A stretch of DNA of 64,000 nucleotides. It comes from Branchiostoma floridae. Taxonomy: Eukaryota > Chordata > Leptocardii > Amphioxiformes > Branchiostomatidae. The DNA lies in NCBI RefSeq assembly GCF_000003815.2, contig NC_049995.1, positions 2,365,753 through 2,429,752 on the forward strand, written 5' to 3'. Made by a program: the position numbers and the translations under genes. Positions within the stretch are counted from its first letter, which is position 1; each line of letters begins with the position of its first letter. Positions 34,132-46,500 of the stretch are shown here, in pieces. The notes below the pieces were generated by a model that ran no database searches, was not told the origin of the DNA, and saw only the letters and a program-made list of their open reading frames with translations.

Positions 34132-35409
34132 ATGTCATCAGCAAGCGTGTGTACGCAATGTGGGAGTAACAACATCCAACTGGACCCGCACTTCTGCTTG
34201 GAGCAGCAGATTTGTACCGACTGTGGGTTCGTCTTGGAGGAGGGGAGCTTTCAGAATGATCCGACCCGTGCGTTTCAATCACAACAGTCGCAAATCGCCC
34301 TCCCGCTAAAGTACCGCCAGCATAACAATTTCCGGGAGCACGTCTCGAAGGCGCGAAGAGATGGAGCACTTAGAGTGGAAGAGATTTCTGCCATGTTGCG
34401 CGTCACGTCAGACGTCATGGTGGAAGAGGCGAAAACATTGTTCACTCAAGCGTTCAACCTGAAGGTGCTCAACAAGGCGAAAAGGGAGAAAAAACGCGTG
34501 CTGCCCGGATGTGTCGTGTACATCGTGTGTCGACAGCACGATTGGCCCATCCTTTTGTCCGACATGTGGGACCTGCTACAATGCAGAGATTCAGTCTTCT
34601 ACAGCGTGTACAAAGTCATACTAGCGGAGCTGGATATCACCATCACAGTGCCAGAGATAGAGACGGTTGTGCCCTCTGTTATTCAAAAGTGTGGCTTTAC
34701 ATTCGATCTTAGTGATGAACAGATGAAAGCAGTCACTCAAATTGTGTGCCTTGCGAAGAACACGTGGATTACTTGCGGACGCCGGTATGACCCGATCATA
34801 ATAGCGTCAGTTTTCCTCGTGTGGAAGGCCGAAGACTACGCCAAGAGGAAGAAGACGAGCATCCCAAAGTTCTGTCGGCAAATCAAATTTGGTACCCAAG
34901 TTCTGCCCATGGTACGGTCTCGTGTTCAAGAATTTGAGGGGCTTTTCTTAAAGCTTGTCTCAGAAATTCCTTGGGTTGAAACAGGACAGATCGACAAGAA
35001 AAACATCGTCTGCTACCTCTCGGACATTCTGAGGTATGAAAAGACGCTGCTCGCAGGAAAATACGGTGACTCAGACCTGGAAAGCGACGATGAAGAAAGA
35101 GAACTACAGGAGAAGATTCTTCCACCGAGTATGACAAACCGGAAGCCCAAATCAGATGTACGGGACACTGACAGTATGACAAGCAAAGTTTCTGTTGCAG
35201 TGTCATATTCCACAGAGCTGGATGAGAATGATATACCAGACTCAGAACTGCACAAGTACATCAGGAGCACCAAAGAAGTCATGATGGTAGAGGATGCCCA
35301 AAAATCTGCCCAAGAATATGAGGAAGAAAATCCTCTCAAGAGAAAGGATTCCAGCAGCAGCCGCAAGACGCGCAAAAGGAAAATATCAGATGTTGAAAAC
35401 ACTCCTTGA
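34132..35409 (+). CDS. BRF2: TFIIIB subunit BRF2 (TFIIB-related factor 2)
   Basis: A single exon encodes 425 aa (human about 419). BRF2 joins TBP and BDP1 to recruit RNA polymerase III to type 3 promoters such as U6. The N-terminal zinc ribbon has C7, C10, C28 and C31 (CTQCG...CTDCG). Two cyclin folds follow at about 65-300, with the family hallmark GCVVYIVCRQHDWPI. The C-terminal TBP anchor has ENDIPDSELHKYIRSTKEV, matching human ENISDSEIEQYLRTPQEV, and a basic tail (RKTRKRK) follows. The frame is open upstream to an ATG at 34018, but a 3' splice acceptor (TTTTAATAG, ending 34099) lies between. The first ATG after it is 34132, which puts the zinc ribbon at the usual distance. The coding part has no intron, unlike the human gene. 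Confidence 0.94.
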   Translation: MSSASVCTQCGSNNIQLDPHFCLEQQICTDCGFVLEEGSFQNDPTRAFQSQQSQIALPLKYRQHNNFREHVSKARRDGALRVEEISAMLRVTSDVMVEEAKTLFTQAFNLKVLNKAKREKKRVLPGCVVYIVCRQHDWPILLSDMWDLLQCRDSVFYSVYKVILAELDITITVPEIETVVPSVIQKCGFTFDLSDEQMKAVTQIVCLAKNTWITCGRRYDPIIIASVFLVWKAEDYAKRKKTSIPKFCRQIKFGTQVLPMVRSRVQEFEGLFLKLVSEIPWVETGQIDKKNIVCYLSDILRYEKTLLAGKYGDSDLESDDEERELQEKILPPSMTNRKPKSDVRDTDSMTSKVSVAVSYSTELDENDIPDSELHKYIRSTKEVMMVEDAQKSAQEYEEENPLKRKDSSSSRKTRKRKISDVENTP

Positions 35410-35548
35410 AGAGAAGAACTTTAAATGTTTGATTGATCTGTCAAACTTTTGTCAAAGTAGAAGGATTTGCAGTACTAACAAATTTGAAGATATTTCTTTA
35501 TTGACACGTAATGTTGGAGGATGATGTAACGAATACAAACATGCAGTG

Positions 35549-35554
35549 AATAAA
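35549..35554 (+). terminator. BRF2: Polyadenylation signal AATAAA, BRF2
   Basis: Canonical AATAAA 140 bases after the BRF2 stop codon. Confidence 0.6.
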
Positions 35555-35836
35555 ACAAGTCTTGGACAACAAATTTGTGTAGGCCAGTGTTGACTTTTCT
35601 TGAGATCTGGTATAGATTAAAATGAATTGATAAGTGACATTTCACATAATTCTACCCTTCCCATAACAGTTCCAAACAAATACCATGACATGATACATGT
35701 ATGTGTATTTCTCGGGTCTAAGTTGTTAGTTCTGTGTATGGGGAACCTCAGGTTGTTATTTGTATGTAGTGTAGTATGCTGTACTACAAATAACAAGTTC
35801 TCTGAAAAATAACTGATTTTTAAAGATTGTATTCAA

Positions 35837-35982
35837 ATGAAAATCAAAATATCGGACACCAATGATAATTGCAAGCAGAAGTACTTTAGGAGAGGCATGA
35901 AAGAGACTGTAAACATCAGATGCCATCAACCATCCTTCAACTGGGACGGGCAGATACTGACACTGACTGCCGAAAGCTTATT
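35837..35982 (+). other. Orphan open frame ending at a consensus donor
   Basis: An ATG at 35837 opens about 48 codons that include KQKYFRRGMKETVNIRCHQ and FNWDGQILTLTAESLL. The frame runs straight into TTG|GTAAGT at about 35982. The composition looks protein-like and the donor is perfect, but I recognise no family and found no partner exon. It could be an alternative first exon of the downstream gene, an exon of an unseen small gene, or chance. Confidence 0.25.
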
Positions 35983-36429
35983 GGTAAGTGATTTACTTGC
36001 TTATCGAAGTAGCTAAAGTTATAAATAATGATTGGGTTTTCTTCAATTTAGTTCCTGCTGTTTTTTGTAATACGTACATTTTATAGATGCATAGCAACAG
36101 GTGAACCAGAATGGCTTATACAAAGTTATGGGAGGAAATTAATGAAAGGATTGTACCCGGAGGGGGGAAAGAAAAGGTCCAATAATTAATTTGTTTAAGA
36201 AATGTGACAAGAATAAAGCAAATGCTTGTTTAATTGTACACAAATGAATATAAATCACAAAAAAAGCCTTTTCCCTCATATTCTCCTTGCATTCGTAAGA
36301 TGATGGCTTCAGGAAAAAGCTGACAACAGCTTTACAAGGTACTTTTGAAAATCAACTTCAGCTAGCAAGCACAATTAAGTAGCTGCTGCATCCATATCAA
36401 TTTCCGCCAGGCGTCGCTTTTAGACAATG

Positions 36430-36645
36430 GGATTTTAAACACCTGCGCAGAGCGGCTCATATTTCCGGCGGTCCCGCGCAGCTTGCGATCAGTTTCACCT
36501 GTTGTGTATTGTGTGTACCTTTCACCAAAGGTACGGCCTTTAAAAACACCCAAAATCCCGCGATTTCAACCCAAAAATGGGGTAGAATTCGCCAGTCAAG
36601 CCCTCCAAAGGTACCACAACACACCGCAAGAGTTTCAACTGAAAG
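36430..36645 (+). promoter_or_regulatory. GC-rich promoter and non-coding first exon of the DNER-like gene
   Basis: CTGCGCAGAGCGG (NRF1-like), TTTCCGGCGG (ETS-like) and CCCGCGCAG cluster at 36440-36490. A transcribed-looking stretch then ends in the perfect donor AAAG|GTGAGT (exon end 36645). The only ATG in it is closed at once (ATG GGG TAG), so it is 5' UTR. Linking it to the coding exon at 40503 is inferred from strand, order and the lack of another gene between. Confidence 0.5.
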
Positions 36646-39600
36646 GTGAGTGTTATTTCGTGTGTAATTTCTGAAATTACGTCGCAATTTGAAGAATTAG
36701 GGGACCGTTATTTGGGGCATGCTAACGTTACCTGTAAAATGGCGTTACGTGTTATATGATATCTTGTACTTTATATGTTAAGGGCGGTGGTCGACAAGTT
36801 TAAATGTCCGCAATCTCAGAAAGGTTACAGTTATCCCCTTTCTTAGTATTTCAGTAGGACTGTTTAAGGTTTTAGTCTTGGATGAGTTTGTTTTAGGCAC
36901 GTGAGAAGAGGACTTTACAGGTGTAAGTTAGGTGTACCGTAATGTTCTTACCGTTAACGTTGTTTACATTTTACTAATTTAATCGACATTTTAAAAATGT
37001 CTAGTTGGGAAAAGCATTAGTGTAAAACTATGGGTGTATTTCAGTTGCACTATTTGTACACAAAGGTTTAGTTTTGTTCGATTTTTACCATTTATTTGCA
37101 GAATTCTAGATGTTGAGATTTCGAAAAACTGAGAATTTTGAACAGGCAAAACTTGTTTAGCTGTTGAAGTACATTTTAAGATAGTTAAGGGGTTTAACAG
37201 TGCCTTTTATGTCTTAAGATGAGGCATCAGTTTTACTATAAATGGCTCAAAGCTCACACAGGTGTGTTTACTACTAATCAGAAACAGGTGTAACTTTAAC
37301 ATACCTAACCTTAGGTTTTTTAAGACATGTGTTTGGGCTCTCATATAAGGTGAAGCAGACTGTAGTTAACAGTTATGTATAGGTTATTTTTAACTCTTAG
37401 GTATGACTCATAGGTAAGATATGTTGGCATGTTCAACTCCGGTAAAAAAATTAAACTAATTTTCCGTGTTTGTTAATAGCAACAGTGCCTTTATGAAGTT
37501 TATGATGTTATTCGCTTTCCTTTATTTGTACACATGTTATGGTCTAAGTCTGTATGGCAGCAATACTTTGAACGGGTATCGTTGACTCTTTTCCTTAACA
37601 GGTGGTTGTGAATGCATTGGCTTGATCTGTTTTCTTCTACTCAACTCAACACAACACAACTCTTAATAGAATATTCTCCGATCAGTGACTCATGAAAACA
37701 CTTAAGAAAAGTATCTCCAAGTTTTCGATGTCTGTTGAGAACATCTTGATCACAGAATGACCTAGTCTTGAGAGATCACGAGTCTAGGTCTGAAACTAGC
37801 ATATATATATAGAACAGGCTTCGAACATTTGGAGGTACATGTTTTCAAGAGTCCCTACTGTTGTAAGTCAAATTAAGATAAACCTTACGCTAATCTACTC
37901 ACAGTGTTTTATTCTGACGTTACAATTATGGCAAAAATTTGACCCAGTTTCATTCTAAATCCACCATTTCCATTTTTAAATCCACCGTCTATTTCAGTAG
38001 GAGACCAGACTGTAACATAACCCTTCCATGCTAAATCACATTTCCTATTTATAGGACGTATGTAACATTAACGTTGGACAAACTTCTAATGTAAACCATC
38101 TCACTACTACCTACAAGTCCACAAGTAAGTCCACAATCCACACAAGTTTGATATCTGAGGAATAAGATCAAATCGGCATCAATTTACATAGAAGAAAAAC
38201 CTACTTTGTCCAGGTACCCAGACCCAACCAACCCTAGCAAAAATCTGCTGATGTTTTGATGGATCAGTTGCTGGCAATGGACTTAAATTTTCAATTAGAC
38301 ATTTTGATTTGAATGATGAAAACATTGTAGAATCATTTTCCAACATATTCTTATTTCTTTAAAAAGAGGTTTGCCTGTCTCAAATTTTGTTAACAGGTGG
38401 TTGTGAATGCACATTTGCTTGACCTGTTTTATTCTGCACAAAACAACATAACTCTTAATGTACTTAAATTTTCAATTAGACATTTTGATTTGAATGATGA
38501 AAACATTGTAGAATCATTTTCCAACATATTCTTATTTCTTTAAAAAGAGGTTTGCCTGTCTCAAATTTTGTTAACAGGTGGTTGTGAATGCACATTTGCT
38601 TGACCTGTTTTATTCTGCACAAAACAACATAACTCTTAATGTACTTAATGACTAAACATGATGCTTAAGCTGTTTGGCATCAGAATATTATCATCAGAAT
38701 ATTACTCTCTCTGGAAACCGCAAAATGCCAAAAACACTAATTATACATGGTCATACTGATTGACAAATGAGGTACATTTCATACTGGTCAGTAATTTTCT
38801 TTAGGAATTAGCAATTAATCTTTATAAGAGTTCCTATCTACTGGCCCTAATTTTTAGCACCATTACCAGAAACAAAGCAATAACTTTCCTTGGCCCTATA
38901 CCGAACACCTGTTTCCAATATGTCCTTACTGTATGAATATGTTGCCATGAATTTTTTTCCAACGTGTTCTTTATGTCTATGGCCAAATCTTTTTCAAAAA
39001 GAAGAAAAAAAAGAGAGAGAGATCCCATCTACTGGCCCTAATTTTTTCAGGACTAGCAACAGCTAGCTATCAACAAAACATTAACTTTCCCTGGCCCTAC
39101 CCCAACACCTGTTTCCACTATGTCTATACTATAAGAATATGTTTCCTTGAAAGTTGTATAAGCATAGAGCCTGTGGGGAGGATTCGGCTCATTGTTTGCG
39201 CAGTGATATTGATTGGTACTTTGGTTACCGTGGTGATGGCTTGTAGTACCAGGAGGCATGATGTCATGTGGGCGTGGTTTGACTGACACGTCTATATATG
39301 GTGTGTGTACAGTTTGTATGATCAATTTCAACTTGTCAAGTAGGGACGTGTACATAGGGCCTATACCTGTAAAATTTTTCGGTAGTCAGTATACAAATAA
39401 TACCTGGACCTGAAAAACTTAGCGCTGTCCTGTGGACACCCACATTTCTTTAAATCTATCACTTGAGAATTACTGAAAATTGTAAATACTTTAATCAGTC
39501 TAGATCTTGTTTTGCAGTATTTTTCATGTCGTTCAACTACAACCAATCTCTTTATACAAATATGTTCAAAGTCTGACTACATCCACCCCCAGAAATAAAT

Positions 39601-40502
39601 TCGAAACAGAACTAACTTTGATGAAAGAATTTTTCCCAAATTAAATGAAATGCTTTCTTAAGTACATGTATTAGTGAGACCCTAAAAATTAAAGCAGTGA
39701 ATCTTCATGCAAGGCGCCAAAAAATCTAGTTATGATATCATACATTTTATTTGTGATTTCCATCTGTCATGAGGGCAATCCATTTTGTGTAATTAATAAT
39801 TTATGTCAGCTGAACAATAGGAACACTGTGTTTCCATATGTACAAAAAGCATCAAGGGATTCAGGACTATCTAGATTGAAATTTTAAGAGTCGTATTTTT
39901 TTACCTGTGTGGAAACTGAGGTATTTATTTTGCGTTGTTTTTTTGTCTTGGTGTATGTCTGCAGTTATTTGAATATTGTCAGTGAGGCCTCAAGGTGGGG
40001 AGGCTGGTCAAGAAAAATACAGCAAATAAGGAAAAACTCACAATTTTTCCCATCAACCTCTGCTTGGAGAGTATATAACAGGTACAAGGCAGGCTTTTTA
40101 GTATCAACACCTGTGATCCCAGGTGGATTCTGTGTTGTTCTTTGAGTAGAGTGGCATCTTTGGAGAAAAAGTAATTTGTCCTGCGGGACTCATAAACTTG
40201 TGAAAGATTAAATATACAATGTCCCTCATGGGAACATTCAGTGGCCAAAACTGGATGCTGAAAAATCACAAAAAGAAAAGATTCTCAAATTTCAAATCAG
40301 CACAAACTTAAATGATCCTGGTGGTGTCAATAGGGTATATGATACATGATTTAGGTTGTTTGTCAAAATTCATGCAATTCTAAAAGTAAAAGTGTCATAA
40401 TGACCATATGTTATAGACACGTTTGGCTCAGTATCTAGGTAATACTTTGATGTTATTACAGCCTTGATGTTAAAGAAAACTAAACTCTACTCTATTTTCC
40501 AG
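36646..40502 (+). other. Presumed first intron of the DNER-like gene
   Basis: It holds the 181-bp tandem duplication at 38281-38642 and a diverged partial copy at about 37600-37670 (GGTGGTTGTGAATGCATTGG). It also holds two related units starting CTACTGGCCCTAATTTTT at about 38839 and 39030, and a TIR-element fragment at 40058. No exon is recognised. Confidence 0.55.
38281..38642 (+). repeat. 181-bp exact tandem duplication
   Basis: 38281-38461 is repeated at 38462-38642 with no visible difference (both begin ACTTAAATTTTCAATTAGAC). Part of the unit also occurs, diverged, near 37600. Confidence 0.9.
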
Positions 40503-40536
40503 GGCCGTCCTCCCTGACCACACAGAGTTTTCCACT

Positions 40537-43500
40537 ATGCAACCGTCCAGATGTAAGTGCCATTGTCCAACTACTGCTGCCCTGGGACCAAGACTTGTGC
40601 ATCCAAGAACACTGGGTACAAGAACAGCAAGCATCATGGGAAGCCTACACTACATTCCTCATTCGAATGTTCAGTCCACGAATAAGGGACCAACAAATTT
40701 CCTCCCCTCAGTCAGAACTCCGCCAGGTTTTTCTTGGTTGGTGACGATCATGTCGATATGGCTTGTTCTGGTTGCCATAGCAACCCCGTCGAGCGGCGTG
40801 GAATGTAACGTTCCGAGCGAAACCCCCTGGAGGGGATTTGCGGTGAGTTTTTCGCGGGAATGGCGGATTGATGCCGCGTGCAGTACATACTTCGATTGTT
40901 ACGGCGTCAACGCAACACTGGAGAACATTGCACAACTCTGTCCTGTAGAAATGCAAGAAGGCGACTCCCTGTATTTGAATTCTTCATCAAACCCCTTTTT
41001 CCCGGAGGTAAAAGCTGTCAACGTGTCAGAAACTGACTTCGTCAACTGCCCTACTGATTATACACAAGACCAGCTCCTATTTGGCAACACTTCTACAGCA
41101 GGAATGTCGCTGCTCGTAGATTCAAGATTCCTCGCAGTCGGAGTGAACTATTTCGCACAAGTTCCAGACGACAGTTCTCTTTTCGGCCGATGCGATTTGG
41201 GGTTGAGACTTAATGTCACGGTAAAAACGAGAGATTGTGAACCGACGAGTGCAGACCCGGAATGCAGCAGGAACGGTCGTTGCGTGACACGGCCTCAAGA
41301 GGCGACGTACAGCTGTGCGTGTGAGGACGGTTTTCTCGGAGTCTACTGTGGGGAGCAGGATGGTTGCTATGGCAACCCGTGCCTGTACGGTACATGTGAG
41401 GATGTGCAGGAAGGACTGAGCGGAAATGACTACACCTGTGTCTGTGAGGAGGGGTTTACAGGTGGTTGTTTTCAGTTTGTCTCGATGTTTGTGTTCTTCT
41501 GAATTTAAAGGGTGTACTGACAGAGACCCTTTATCATACTCTATGATTATCTTCGTTTACGAAGCTTTTGTTTTTGGTTTGTCTGTTTGTATTCTTGTGT
41601 ATCTATAGTTATTTCAATGCACCATCAGCAGGGTGAGAGAAAGTGAGTGGGAAGATAGTGTCATTGCCTTGTGGGAGTGACAGGAAGTAGAGTTTGGAGT
41701 TGGTAGAACTAGCCATAATCAGACATGACAAACAGTCCAGGTCATGGGGTCAATGGAAGAGGCTACTAATAGATGTTGTTTCATTGGTCTGATTTTTATC
41801 CATATTTTTGCAGTATTATGTTTTCCATATGCTTGTTTCTTGAACTACGGTATCATCTTTTTAGAAGTTGATACAGTAATTCATCAGATCAATAGTTAAC
41901 CTGCAGGCACGTTTACAGTATTGTGAATACTGATGTGACTTTTTATGTCCATTTCTAGGTAAGAACTGTTCAGAGCTGATAGACTTGTGCACAGAGGGCG
42001 TGTGTAACAACGGCACCTGTGTGAACGGTACTACTACAGACAGCCACTACTGCGTCTGCCACCCAGGCTATACTGGTAAGGCATCCTCACAATAGATAAT
42101 TTTTATGTGTTTAAAGTCCTTGTTGAGAAATCTTGTTGGTGATTTGTGTGGACGTTTGTTTTCATTGTGTCTAGACTTCAGAAATGGTTTAGCCTGTGTA
42201 CCATCCTACATAGTGACCGCTGGCTCATTAGCAGGCAAAAATATTGAGCCAGTGGTCACTACAGAGGATGGTACTCAGGCTTAACTTAAGATTGTTGCCT
42301 TTTGCAGTGCAAACAATTTTTATAGGATTCTCAGATTTAGATGACTTTTATGCACCAGTAAGCTTGAAACTTTAAGAACAGTAATTTAAAAGGAATTAAA
42401 GGAATTTCCTGTGGAATATTGGACAAAAGAATTTTTTAAAAATCTGTTGTTTTTATTCCATGACAGGTCCTACTTGCAACATCATCATCGACTTGTGCGA
42501 ATCATCCCCCTGCGAAAACAGTGCTACCTGTACTCCTGTCATACCACTGGACTACAGCTGCGAATGTGTGGCTGGTTTTACAGGCAAGGATTGCGAGGTG
42601 GACATAAACGAGTGCGGGTCCAACCCGTGTAGTAACCGCGCCACGTGCGTTGACCTCGTCGACGGTTACAACTGCGTTTGCACGGAAGGTTACTCGGGAG
42701 AAGAGTGTGACGTCGAAATCAACTTCTGCGAGTCACAACCCTGCAAGAACGAGGGAACATGCAACCGTGTACTGAACGGCTACACGTGTACGTGTGCGTC
42801 GGGTTTCACCGGGCCAACATGCGAAATACCGGACCATCAGTGTGAGAGCGACACGTGCCAAAATGGCGGACAGTGCTTCCCGGTCCCTAACGGATTCGAG
42901 TGTCTTTGTCAGCCGGGCTGGACAGGAGATTTGTGAGTCACAATTACATGTCTGTAAACATAGTTTGTGGACAGGTAGGCCAATTTGCTAAATTCTAAAT
43001 TCTAAAAAATGATAATTATTGTACTTTTAATAGACGACTTTTTATTCACAAAATACTATATCGGAGACAGACTTACACACCTATGTTCCAACATACCCAG
43101 GTTTCTGACCGCACCTAACACTAACTCCTAGGTTTGTGCCTTAACATATAGGCATTGGAAAATATTGTGTTGGAACATAGGGGTGTCGGACAATATAAGT
43201 GTCAGGACATACATAAGCCATAGGGGAGTCCCCATGGAAATTGTGCTCTCACTGTCTCTATTGTTTGTTACTCTGTGACTGGAGGGTAACCTCCAGCGAA
43301 AGAGTGTTAGCGGTTTATGGGTTGAGTGTTCGCACCAATATCTCGATGTTCCATTTGCCGCAATTGTATGTGGTTTGGTATGTCATCTGTACTCTGTTGT
43401 GAAATGATGCACGTTCTTTTTTTTTCGCGGTAGCTGTTTTTATTATGGATGTAATTTCAGTTTCCACCTTTATGCCGTCCGGTATAGTGGTCCAGGTCTT

Positions 43501-46500
43501 TGTTATGATTGCGCCTTAAGCCTTGTTATATTTCTGCATACTTTAATAGACATATTCTATGAAAATTGAACATTCTTCTATCGTCTTTTCCTGTTCCAGT
43601 TGTGATGAACGTCAGAACTACTGTGTGGACATTAACCCTGACGTGTGTCAGAACGGAGGAATATGTCAGGATACGAGCCTGCCGGATGGACCGCCCAGCT
43701 ACAACTGCACCTGTTTGCCTGGGTGGCAGGGTAAGATATGCAAATGTTTATTCAAATGGTGTCATAATTTGCATAATCTATAACTTATGATATCACTAAA
43801 CCTTCATACAAAATATTTCATACATACACTTTTTAGAGTGTTACTAGAAGTTTCGTTATTAGTGTAAATTGTCATGTTGTTATTTGCAATACACTGTATC
43901 CTGTACAGTTGTTCAAAAAGCCATCCATGGACTGTACCACATTACTTTCAGGAAGGAGTATCTTCCTGTAATGCTGTAGTACCTTAAAGCGGCATCTTAA
44001 ATAATCTTAAATTGCCTTGTTTTATGGGGGGGGGGGGGCTGCATCAACTTTCTCACTATCCCACTATCGAAAATATCTTGAGTTATGGCACAAACACAAC
44101 CAACAACAACATCTTTCTTGCATCAGCAGAGAACCTCTGTCCTGAAGGAAACAAATAAAGTTTTACTTAAATAAATTTTTACTTTGCTCCTTACAGGTAG
44201 AGACTGTGAGGTGGAGACAGATGAGTGTGAATCGGACCCCTGCTTAAATGGAGGAACTTGCTTCGAGGCTTTCAACTACTTCAACTGTACATGTGTGCTT
44301 GGTATGTAGCACTCATATTCACTACTTTTTGGTAGCAAAATGATAATGTTTATTGTAGATCATACAATGATAGACTGGTCCTGAATGGCCATCACAATTC
44401 TCAGTCCAACCAATGTTGGCATGGTTGTCAATTAGCAGTTTGACCATTGGAAAACTGGTGGCATGTTTGCCAAATATTTGTGCATTCATGTTTTTATTTT
44501 GCATTTCTATGTTACTTTTCATTTAAATGGACAGTGACTATTTGATTGGTCTATTAGCTAAAGATGTGTTTATTAAGGCAAAATTTGAAAAAATGAAGTT
44601 TGAGTTGATCAAAATTTGTTTTCCAGTAAACAATATTTATAATGTATATAGTGCTAACAGCAACAGTGCTATGTTGTAGTAAGACTTAATTTGGTTGTGT
44701 TATAGAAAACTCCTATATCCTATCAACTTTTTTATTTGTTTGTTGTCTCCTAGGTTACAATGGAACCCAGTGTGAGAACAACATCGATGCCTGCGAGCTC
44801 GGCGGTACACCGGAGGAGAAATGTCTGAACGGCGCGACGTGTCTGGACTCAGACATCGGGCTGGAGTACACCTGTCTGTGTGTCCCAGGGTTCATAGGTC
44901 AGGACAATTTTAACAACCCTGTACGGTCCACAGTTGATACAATGTTGTAACCTTAGGCCATGGAAAGCTGTCTCCAGCAAATTAAAATCTTTTTTTCGTC
45001 CCGCTTATTGGTTATACTTCTTAAGGTAATATTTGACTTGATTGGTAAACAGCTTGATGAGTTGAGTTTATTTAGATACCCTTTAGCTCAAATTGAGCTA
45101 ATCTTCCAGGGCTCGTACAAATAAGAGGCATACAATATATACAAATACAATACAAATGTATATACAAATCCTATGCAAGACTTAATCATTAATTGGAGAA
45201 AGCAAGAAACTTATAATGAAAATTCCAAATAAAATGGCTGACATCGTAAGATCAAGATGAAGTAATTCGAGTATTGAAATATGAGACAATTTTCCTTTGC
45301 TCCGTATGAGCTCTTGGATATGTCAATCCACTGTACTTATTATTGCTAGTTGAATAGAGAACCAAGTAACAATGAATGATACTAAATGACAAATTTAAAA
45401 CATTTCATTATTTGTTATTTGTACATACTTTATCAGGTTCCAACTGTAGCGAGGAGGTTTTGGAATGTGAGTCGGAACCGTGCCAGAATAGCGCCACCTG
45501 CCTGGATCTGATTGGTCGATACGAGTGTAACTGTACTGACGGGTTCTACGGTGTCAACTGTGAGAGCGACAAGGACTGGTGCGAAGATGAGGTCAGTTAA
45601 GATAATGTTAGAAATGTTGCAAATTCAAATGTTCGTTGTATTTACATGTGTCCTGACTCTAAACATCCATCATGATTGTTTTCTGTCATCATCATTTGAA
45701 CAACGTAGATAGAATTAAAATTGTGAGAGTTGAAAATATCAGCTTTTAGTAGTTTTACAACAATTGAAACATTAACATTAACTGTCATAATTTTTCCGGG
45801 TAGAGTAAGTTTGAATGTGTAATATACTTTAAAGAGGACAGGACAATGTCTCTGACAATAAAGGGACAGGCCAAGTTTCGTCCAAAGCAGTCTCAGGCGA
45901 CCAGAAACACCATTTCCTGTCGGAGCACAGCAGCATTAGTGAACCTCCCCTCCTTCCCTGATTATTCCCATCCTCCACCTACCCGCTCTAATTCCTCATG
46001 GTAGCATCTGTCTTTTAGGCAGTCGGGTGTGTTATGGAGTTGCCACTGACCCATATTTGTGTTTGTGCTATTTGTGAGTAGACAGAAAATGGAATTCTTT
46101 CATAACTTGTGGAGAAGAGAATTCACGTCTCTATCATTCTACACTGCAGCCCTGCTACAACAGTGGTACCTGTATCACAGTGCTGGGCTGGTACCGTTGC
46201 GAGTGCGCCCCTGGCTGGTCGGGCGAGAACTGCACCGAGAACATCGACGAGTGTGTGAACAACACCTGCCAGAACGGAGCCACCTGCCAAGACCAGATAG
46301 CCTCCTACAGGTGAGTAACAGGTGCTACAGGAGTGAACAGGTGCTCAAGGTGGGCTCCACTGCTACCACCTGTTAGCTAAGATATACATGTACGAATGTC
46401 TGCACAGAGCCGTGTCTTAGGTGAGACTGAATGTGGGTCCCTCTCCTTTTATTGGAACAACAGATGTCTTCCTCATTACACAATACTGTCAGGACTTACT

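Noticed and set aside
41462-41608. Read-through continuation of the first DNER-like coding exon
   Set aside because: The open frame continues a few codons past 41461, but the phase-1 donor there joins perfectly to the EGF exon at 41959.
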